Positions 56,641-64,000 of a DNA stretch of 64,000 nucleotides are shown piece after piece; position 1 is the first letter of the stretch; each line of letters opens with the position of its first letter. Below the pieces are notes generated by a model that was given only the letters and a program-made list of their open reading frames with translations, made no database searches and had not been told where the DNA came from. Source of the stretch: Poecilobothrus nobilitatus (Eukaryota; Arthropoda; Insecta; Diptera; Dolichopodidae). A program made the translations under genes and the position numbers. Location of the stretch: NCBI GenBank assembly GCA_947095535.1, contig OX352772.1:97956934-98020933 (forward strand), read 5' to 3'.

Positions 56641-58219
56641 AAAACGAGGAAGAATACAGTTGACTTTGTCAACTCTTAGATACCCGTACGAACCGTTAGT
56701 ATGTTCACAGCCTGTCACTCTGCTTACAATATTATTTTTTTAATATTTTAGTATTTTAAAATAATTTGGGTGAATTTTATAATTTCTAGAACTATGGGTT
56801 GTACATATATTCAAACTATATGTTTATATGTACATTCTTCAAAAGCAGATTGTAACCTTCCACATAACGATTATCAATCCAAAACTTTTTCAAATATTCT
56901 ATAATACCATTTAATACTAAGCGGTAAATGTATATTAAATTTACTAAGTACAAAACAGTAAATATAATTTTAAATATTATATTATATTATATTTAAATAT
57001 TCCATTGACAGAATAATTTCTTATAAGTACAATAAAATACATATATGTATGTAAATACGGCGCTATATAATATACATCTATACTCTTATCATTCATTCAC
57101 CAGTGACATATACGATATGTAAATAAACATGATATTATATAAGTATGTATATATATCAATATCATATAAATAAAAATTCTTCAAGCAACCGTTATGTTGT
57201 TTATTTATTTACATTTTTATGTACTACGCATTATATCCTCAACAATTTCAAATTATCGAGTAAAACAAAATGGAAAAAATTCGTTAAAGAAATTTGTTAG
57301 AAAATTTGAAAAAATCAAGTAACACTTTCGTCAATTATAAAGTAACCCTAAATATTATTAAAAAAAGTTGTTAACAGAAATAAAAGTATAATGTTGAGGC
57401 TTTAATTTTTGTGTATTACTTCAAAAAAATTTTAACAGGTGTTCAAGTTACAGGTGTTTAAAAATAGGAAATTTTCAGTTTTTGACCCCTTACAGCTCCT
57501 AAACGGGGGGTGATAGAAAAAAAATTTCTGAAATGACTCATACTAATTTTCAAAGATCTAACTTCTGTCAAAATTTCAAGTTTCCAACTTTATCCTTTTA
57601 GAAGATGGAAGGGTTAAAGAATTTTGCAAAATTTGAGTTTCGCATAACGGTAAATTAAGACACCGTGTGCCAAAAATATATATTTATTGTATATATACTT
57701 TTAAAGCTAATGAAAGTAGTAATTGTTTGGCGTTTTCAAAATGAAGATATACCTTATACAACTTGTGCTATATCAATTTAAATATAGAGCTTTTTTGAAC
57801 CTTTGGGAAGCTGTAGCTCCGTAACGGGTGGGGCTACAAAAAAGAATTATTAAAAATAAAATTAATATTTTTGTGAGATCTATCAGTAGTTAAAATTTCA
57901 TAGCTCTATTGCAAAAAAAATGTGGGGATCTAAAAGTTATGTGTTCGAGAGCTACCCTAAGGCGTGGTCCAAACTCAACCAAAAAAAATAGGGAACCTAC
58001 AAATTACTCCCAGAATATTTTGAGTAAATTTCAAGATTCTAGCTTTCTTAGTTTTTGAGTTAGCGTGCTGACGGACGGACGGACGGACATGGCTCAAAAG
58101 TCTTAGAATTTTTTTCTGATCCGATCCATACCTTTGAAGGTATATCTAACTCGCTTATTTCGAGGTGTTACAAACGGAGGAGTAATTTTATTATACCCGA
58201 TCCTATCGTACGGGTATAA
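56641..58219 (+). mobile_element. HINE-like element family 2, copy 2 (complete)
   Basis: Starts AAAACGAGGAAGAATACAGTT, then a small hairpin GTTGACTTTGTCAAC (56659). The 5' subterminal repeat ATACCCGTACGA (56680-56691) is an exact inverse of TCGTACGGGTAT (58206-58217) at the 3' end. The 3' hairpin TATACCCG...CGGGTATA spans 58192-58218. GACGGAC units lie near 58070. Very similar to copy 1 over the shared part. It is inserted about 125 bp further along the paralogous flank than copy 1. Confidence 0.75.
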
Positions 58220-58430
58220 AAAGGAGTTTAATTTAATTCTAAAAACGAAATATTTTTAAGTTAAGTTTCATATGTATGTATGTATGTATATTTAATAACA
58301 TTGCACTTGATTTTTTCCTTTTAAAACAAAATCTTATTAATTAACACTTCTTTATTTTTTATATGCATATCAATATCCGAAGTGAATACACATAAAATTT
58401 CTATCATTTCTATTTGAATTGAAGACAATT

Positions 58431-58772
58431 TTAAAGAAACAACAACAACAAAATAAAAGCTCCAAATTCTAATAATACTTTTTTACTATTATCGGTTTTG
58501 CTATGAAATAAAATATAAAACATTTTATAACTAGGAAAGGTTTTTTTTTTGTTTTTATTTTTTTCTTTTTCTGAAAGCTTTTGCCAGTTAATAGATGTCG
58601 GTTGATAGAAAATATTTTTTATGTGACGAGGAGAGATTATTTTACACCCAATTAAATCAACGTTGAATGTTTTGCTAATAAAATCAGTAATCCATTTGCA
58701 TTCTACATCTGGATTTGGTATTTTAATATGAATATTTGTGATTATATTATTAAGTTGTTGATGCTGTTCCAA
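58431..58772 (-). pseudogene. Unrecognised ORF, possibly a LINE ORF1 fragment
   Basis: A 113-codon frame starts MEQHQQLNNIITNIHIKIPN and includes CKWITDFISKTFNVDLIGCK and a Lys-rich run. Upstream on the same strand (58960-58780), faded text reads like a coiled coil (VTESIRRLEESFISSFN). The NNII-x-I-I pattern, an internal alternation of hydrophobics and a basic linker, resemble ORF1 RNA-recognition domains of some LINEs. I could not place it in a family, and a host exon is not excluded. Confidence 0.35.
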
Positions 58773-59039
58773 AGAAACTTTCGAATCCTGTAATTACAGT
58801 TCCTTACTGCTTTTATTACATTTACAAGTTGGTTGATATTGGAGCGTCTCTGAGATGCAATTCCATTCTTTATTAGTTGATTCTCAATTAGTTCATTATA
58901 AGACTAGACAAGTTAAACGACGAAATAAAACTTTCTTCCAGCCGTCTAATTGATTCAGTAACTATTTGGGAACTACTAGATGTAGCCTCGTTACAATGAA
59001 TAAATAAAACATCAATTCTCACCGATATGTTATTTTTAA

Positions 59040-60890
59040 CAGCATCTTTCCCGAACGGGGATTCCACCTTGACGTGGTGGGAGAGCTGATTGGAATCAAT
59101 GTTCCTGCAGGCGATGTCGGCGATCTTGTGAAGACCCCAGGGTTGAGTAGGTTAAACCATTCCGATAAGGCTGCGGATGAGATCCGAAACCAAGAGAATA
59201 CTTCCACTTCTAATCTAAGAAGGCCGGGTACCGTGCCGAGAGCTGAATGATCAGTAAGTGGTTCAGGGTAACCGGTCGCGAATGGTCTTCTCCAATGCTC
59301 AGAAAGGTCAGTTGTATTAGGTGCCTTATCCCGGTACGGCGGTAGCCTGGATGGACCGTTTTTTCCCGAAACACTCGTCGGACCAAAAATGGATCAGAAG
59401 AACAAAAACTAAACAAAACACCAATGTCAATTCAACTTAAAACTCATGTCGTCAACAAAGGTAAAGACGGCAAGAAGAAAAATCAAAAATAACGCAAGTC
59501 CGTTGGAGTAATTATGGAAAAAGTACAACAGGGCTCCTTTTCATTCTCAACAAAATAACTGAGAATGAAAAATCACGTACTGTTCATGAGAAGGACGCTA
59601 CGGGGAAAGCAAAGTAGCAATTTGTTGTAAATAGTGTATCTAAAGATACGAGAAGGTAAGGAAAGGAATAAAGGTATTCATGGTACAACAGCTGGCCAGA
59701 AGCGTAGCAGATCTCAAGATGAGATCAGTAACGGAGCTAAAAGGGGCAATAAAAAACGGCGTCCGGGGCAGGGAAACCGTATGTTATGAAACCGCAACAA
59801 ATGCCTCGGATATTAGATCGGACTTTACGAAGAATTAACGAAAATGATTTGATACTCGGATATTGGAATGTTTTGTCAATGTTAAAACCAGGTGAAATAG
59901 CGGAGATAGTCGATGAATTAGATATAAAGAGCTGAAGGTAATAAAAAAGAAAGACTATTACATATATTATAGTGGGGACGAAAGATCTGGAATGAACGGC
60001 ACAGGCCCTTACATAGATATAAAAACCAATAAAAGTTTTCGTTCTTTTGAACCTGTTAATGATAGGATTTGCTGTATGAGACTTCAAGGAAAATATCAAA
60101 ATATAACGCTAATATCAGTATATGCAACAGCGGAAATCAGCTCGAAAGAAGGCAAGGATCATTTACAAATACACAAACAAACTTAAAAAATACCAAGTGG
60201 AAGAGGCGCGAATCAAAATGATCATCTTTTGATAGATAAGCGACATGTCACTTCCGTAATTGATTTAAGAAATTGTAGAGGTGCAAATTGTGATTCTGAT
60301 CACTATCTCCTTAAAGCTAAAATAAAACAAAGAATATCTGTAGTAAATACAGAAACGAAGCAAAAAGCCAATAAATGGGAAACAATTAAACTGATCACAG
60401 ATGAAAATCTAAGAAACGCATACCAAATGAAATTGGTAAGCAAAATAGAAAGTATTACTCTAGATACCAATAGCAATGTTAACGAAAAACGGAAAGACAT
60501 ACAAAATGCAATAGTTACAACGGCATCGAAAATAATCCCCAAAAACAACGGAAGTAGAAGAAGAAATGAGTGGTTTGATTAAGGATGCAAAGAACTCATA
60601 CAAGTGAAAAATGAAGCGAGAAAGAAGCTGTTAAATTAAATGCATGTTTAAGCAAAAAAGTGCATCTACTGAATCAACAACAACAGATACTAGAAATACC
60701 AAGACACAAGATCTCAATATTAATAATTATACATTCGAAGGTGTGCATCACTTCAAATATCTTTGGGTTGTATACAGTAAGAGTGAAGACACCGGTGTGG
60801 CAATACGGGAAAAAATACAAGTCAAGTAGAAGTTACTATGCATACTCTAAACTTATAAAATCCATTCTGCTGTCAAGAAACACAAATTTT
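59040..60890 (+). mobile_element. RTE-clade non-LTR retrotransposon, RT deleted
   Basis: A GC-richer 5' region (59050-59400) precedes an endonuclease of clear RTE type and then, after a large deletion, the ORF2 C-terminal end. RTE elements normally have one long ORF with endonuclease and RT of about 1,000 codons. Here only the two ends survive. It abuts the next LINE fragment at about 60,900-60,950. Confidence 0.75.
59840..60640 (+). pseudogene. RTE endonuclease domain, frameshifted and internally deleted
   Basis: Motifs in order: DLILGYWNVLSMLKPGEIAE near 59850 (catalytic Asn), KKKDYYIYYSGDERSGMNGTG near 59950, NDRICCMRLQGKYQNITLIS and VYAT near 60057, then a jump past the GDFNAK motif to QNDHLLIDKRHVTSVIDLRN near 60215 and CRGANCDSDHYLLKAKIKQR near 60280 (final SDH motif). 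The linker before RT reads RRRNEWFD near 60560. The catalytic GDFN block and neighbours are deleted around 60180. Confidence 0.8.
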
Positions 60891-60923
60891 CCATTTCATT
60901 TTCTCCATTTGAAAACAAATTAA
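60644..60923 (+). pseudogene. RTE ORF2 C-terminal piece
   Basis: NINNYTFEGVHHFKYLWVVY and VAIREKIQV match the post-palm region of RTE RT (F-x-V-x-F-x-YLG), followed in another frame by KSILLSRNTNF. All RT catalytic motifs between the linker at 60600 and this piece are gone. Confidence 0.7.
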
Positions 60924-60949
60924 TTCCCAAAAATTCAAATTCTCCACAA

Positions 60950-63190
60950 ATTCTCCATTTGATTTTCTAATTAACACTAACCTTAAAATATGTAATACTG
61001 GTAACAAACCCACTTTTATCTTTACAAGTTCGGACTGATATAATGGGTGGGAAGAGGTAATTGACACCACTTTATCTACTAACAATTATATTATTGGAGT
61101 TGCAAACTGGTCTGTGTCTAGTCAGAACTTCTCTTCAAATCACAAATATGTAATGTTTGATGTGAATCTTCAGATGAAAATCCGTAACCGTACAGAAACT
61201 AAAGAAACAGACTAAATAAAATTTAGACGAATTATACAGCGAAAACTAAATAAAATACAAAACATCGAAATTGAAACTACCTAAGAACTGGATTTAAAGT
61301 TTGAAACCTTTGAAAAGGCTATGGAAGTAGCCTTGAAACTCTCGTGTCCAATTAGACGTGGGAAAAAAATCTACCCCACTTGGTGGATCGAAGACTTAGC
61401 CTATCTTAAAAGGCTGGCTAGGTCAATATTCAACATTTGCTTTAAACACAAATACTGGCAACCTTATAAAGATGGGATTTCAACCACTTGGATGAAATTT
61501 TGTCGATCTATTGAAACTACAAAGCATTCAGCTAGAATCTGTAAAATTTGGTATAATGATAGATCCTGCCCGTCTTTGACTAAAAGAACGGATGAAAGCT
61601 GGCCCAGTTCTTTAGCTGAATCTTTAGAAATGGTAGTTAACACTCATTTTCCCGTTTGCAGTAATGATGATGGTAATGCAATTTTAGCTAATGGAGTTCT
61701 TGTAGACTATGGAATATCATGGGATGAAGTTAGTAAAATTATATCTCAGAGAAAGGTTTCTTGGGCTATAAAAAGTTTTTCTCCATTTAAATCGCCTGGT
61801 ATGAATTGCATAATTCCGCTTATGCTGCAAAAGTTGTTAATGCTGTCAACTTCGTGACTGTGGCCATTTTCAGAATGTGTTTAAAACTCAATCATGTTCC
61901 TCGCAGTTGAAAGAGAGAGTCCAAGTAGTCTTTATTCCAAAGGCAGGAAAAAGAGACCAGGAGTCTGCGTAAGACTAGCCACTTAGCTTATCTTCCTATC
62001 TCTTAAAAATTATGGAGCGTATTCTGGATTAACAGATTAGGTAACGTTTTAAGGAAACTCAAGTATCGAAATCACAACATGCGTAAAAGGTACGTCCACA
62101 GAAACGGCTCTACATGAAGTAGTCAACACAGTTCAACATTCCATTAAGTGGAAACAATATATCTTAGCCACTTTCTTAAATATTAAAGGTGCCTTTCACA
62201 ATGTTAGCATTGAAGAAGCTTTCACCCAAATAGGGGCAGAACAGTTTCTGAAACGTTGGATTATTTCCATACTTAGTTCCAGAATAATTCATGCGAAAAT
62301 GGGAAACAGCAATGTTACAAAATTAGTCGATAGGGATACACCACAAGGAGATGTAATATCACCTTTACTATGTTATAAACAAAATTCTAATAGCACTTAA
62401 TGAGAAAGGAATTAAAGTGGTTCCGTATACGGAGGATGTGGTGATACTAGTATTAGGCAAGTTTATATCTGTGATTAGTGAAATCATAGATAAAGTTGCA
62501 TGTAAAGTTCACAACTGCACCACAAGCTATGGCCCGGGTGTTACCTCAGAAAAAAAGACACTCTTCACGGCAAAATCCAAAAAAAGCTACTTTGATCCTA
62601 CCAAAACTTAACAATCATACTTTAATATTGCTAATATTTTAATATTGTCTACCAGTAAGTCTAAGTATCTAGGCGTTATTCTAGACTGAAAGCTCTCCTG
62701 GAAATCTATCATCGAGCATACAGCTAAGACAGCTTGCGTTGCTCTCTATGCTTGCAACAAAACTGTAGCCAAAAAATTGGACTTGCAGCATGCGTGCGTG
62801 GTCTGATGTACACATGCGTTGTTTGTCCAATTTTTATCAGCGATGAATCGGAAATACAATGTTTTAATACATTAATTAGAATACAGAGATCGGTTGGAAT
62901 TACAGATGCATTACGATTGTATTCGACTAAAGCTGTGAATACTATTTTGTTTTTTTTAATCCCCAATCTATATATTAAATATGTTGCAATGTGCAGTTTA
63001 GTGCGACTCAGAGAATCTTCAATCTTGGCCGAATACACTGTTCGCAAACTAAACTTTGGAAACAATTTAGCTGTAGAGTTTCCAATTAGGCGGTGATGTA
63101 GCAAAGAACAATGATGTAACACTCTCACCGACGGATCCAAGATGAACGAAGGTGTCAATGCTAGTATTGAGTGATTTTTACTGAGAGAAC
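60950..63190 (+). mobile_element. LOA/R1-like LINE fragment, both ends missing
   Basis: Begins inside the endonuclease C-terminal region (GNKPTFIFTSSD near 60997; WSVSSQNFSSNHKYVMFDV near 61110). It continues through the linker, RT and thumb, and stops inside RNase H (DGSKMNEGVNAS near 63140). It is closely related in text to the element at 4441 but retains the RT that copy A lacks. Confidence 0.78.
61321..63190 (+). pseudogene. LOA/R1-like RT and RNase H start, broken
   Basis: The open frame 61321-61857 holds the pre-RT linker (YPTWWIEDLAYLKRLARSIF; CPSLTKRTDESWPSSLAESL) and RT start (WAIKSFSPFKSPGMNCIIPL). Later, in shifting frames: VVFIPKAGKRD near 61928, ILATFLNIKGAFHNVSIEEA near 62162 (motif A), DTPQGDVISPLLC near 62335 (motif B), and the motif C box as YTEDVVILV near 62421, where YADD is usual. 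The first catalytic Asp is Glu. KYLGVILD-KLSWK near 62664 and an open thumb region (62734-63096) follow, then the RNase H start. Confidence 0.78.
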
Positions 63191-63194
63191 ACGT

Positions 63195-63414
63195 GCGAGA
63201 TTTTAACATTTGTTTAAAAAAAGAATTAAAATTATAAAGACAATTATAAAGATAATTATATTATCTTAAACAATTTTAATTGTGTAAATTAAAAAAAAAC
63301 GAAGTTATATTTATTTAAAAATAAATTAATTACATAGATTGAAGTGTTTAAAACAAAAAAAATAAAAATAATTATTATGATCATAGAATATAAAAAAAAA
63401 ATCATAAATAAAAA
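63195..63414. other. AT-rich spacer or LINE 5' leader
   Basis: A/T-rich with a near-duplicate ACAATTATAAAG word at 63240 and 63249. It may include the 5' UTR of the next element. Nothing definite. Confidence 0.4.
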
Positions 63415-64000
63415 ATGAGTGTAATTTATAATGAAAAAAGCTGTAAACGACCTATTAAAACTAGTGAGAGTTTAGTGCTTTGTGCAGTTGGATGTAGCAA
63501 TGCTGTACATATAAGATGCTCAAAACTAACAACATCAGACTTGCATTGTTTAAATACAAACAGAAATGTAAAATACTCATATGATGAATACTGTGAGCAT
63601 GGAATACGGTCGATAAATATTAATTTGAGTGAGATAAAAGAAAGTTTAAAAAATATTAATCCAAGTGACATTAAAGAATTATTGAAAGAAATGAGTGAGA
63701 ATAATATATCAAAAGTAAATGAATTAATGAAAGTAAATGAATTAATGAAAAATATTATTGAAAATTTGTAAAAAAATATTAAGGGTTTAAAAAATGATAT
63801 GTTGAATGAAATTACAAAAAATTATGAAATGAAAAATAAAACAAAAATGTCTTATGAAAATCAATTAAGAATGCCATTTATTATCCAACCAAAAGAAGAT
63901 CAAGATAGGAAAAAACGATTAGTGAAATCAAAAATATAATTAATCCTTCAGCATTATCTGTAAAAATAAATAATATTCAAAAATTAAAAAAAAATGTGTG
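63415..64000 (+). pseudogene. LINE ORF1 with PHD-like finger, partial (runs off window)
   Basis: An ATG at 63415 opens 118 codons. Spaced Cys/His residues (CKRPIKTSESLVLCAVGCSN, VHIRCSKL, YSYDEYCEHG) resemble the degenerate PHD finger at the N-terminus of CR1-type ORF1 proteins. A coiled-coil-like part follows, with VNELMK repeated twice. A TAA at 63769 interrupts, but the same frame continues (GLKNDMLNEITKNYEMKN; MPFIIQPKEDQDRKK) until a 1-base shift near 63935, after which INPSALSVKINNIQKL appears, typical of the RNA-binding part. Only slightly decayed; the rest lies beyond the window. Confidence 0.55.

Noticed and set aside
59019..59416. Minus-strand frames at 59019 and 59210
   Set aside because: They are antisense to the GC-richer RTE 5' region. 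The plus-strand RTE context explains the sequence.

Overview
The window is AT-rich eukaryotic nuclear DNA with no operons, tRNAs, rRNAs or prokaryotic signals. I infer an insect, most likely a higher (schizophoran) fly. The reasons are 55-61 bp introns in the one host gene, a p24/TMED protein of insect type, and a mix of LOA/R1-like, CR1/Jockey-like, RTE, Ty3 (CsRn1-like and 17.6-like), P-like, pogo-like, ISL2EU-like and DINE-1/HINE-like repeats. The species cannot be named from this.

Layout. 300-4092: a decayed Jockey/I-superfamily retrotransposon that lost its reverse transcriptase (RT). 4441-7400: LOA/R1-like element copy A. 7400-10440: a broken CsRn1-like Ty3 element. 10577-16383: a CR1/Jockey-like element carrying a perfect 2,432-bp tandem duplication. 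16780-19468: a P-like transposase with two THAP domains. 19561-19658: a small DNA motif with two interleaved inverted repeats. 19915-21835 (minus): copy B of the LOA/R1-like family. 21935-23285: a complete but dead Tc1/mariner element with TIRs and TA duplications. 23690-26155: an old repeat with a 1.36-kb insertion and a Harbinger-type MITE. 26319-27166: the only intact host gene, a four-exon p24/TMED1/5 (opossum-like) cargo receptor. 27260-30614: a pogo/jerky-type transposon whose left end lies 93 bp after that gene's stop codon. 31180-33950: old repeats, one holding a 402-bp MITE. 34011-37250: an ISL2EU-type transposon with convergent DDE transposase and YqaJ/SWIM nuclease genes. 37337-39050: a CR1/Jockey-like RT fragment. 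39110-47343: a Ty3 element arranged LTR-internal-LTR-internal-LTR. 49621-52014 (minus): a second P-like transposase. 52345-54544: a HINE-like element with about eleven 147-bp central repeats. 54612-55888 and 56641-58219: two copies of another HINE-like element, with a paralogous unoccupied site between them. 59040-60890: an RTE-clade element with RT deleted. 60950-63190: another LOA/R1-like fragment. 63415-64000: the start of a non-LTR ORF1 with a PHD-like finger, running off the window.

Nothing here works as a pathway. The window is a transposon graveyard around one secretory-pathway gene. Its value lies in the structural record: nested and tandem duplications, empty sites that date insertions, and one interleaved inverted-repeat motif present at two distant places with the same spacing, which I cannot assign to any known family.
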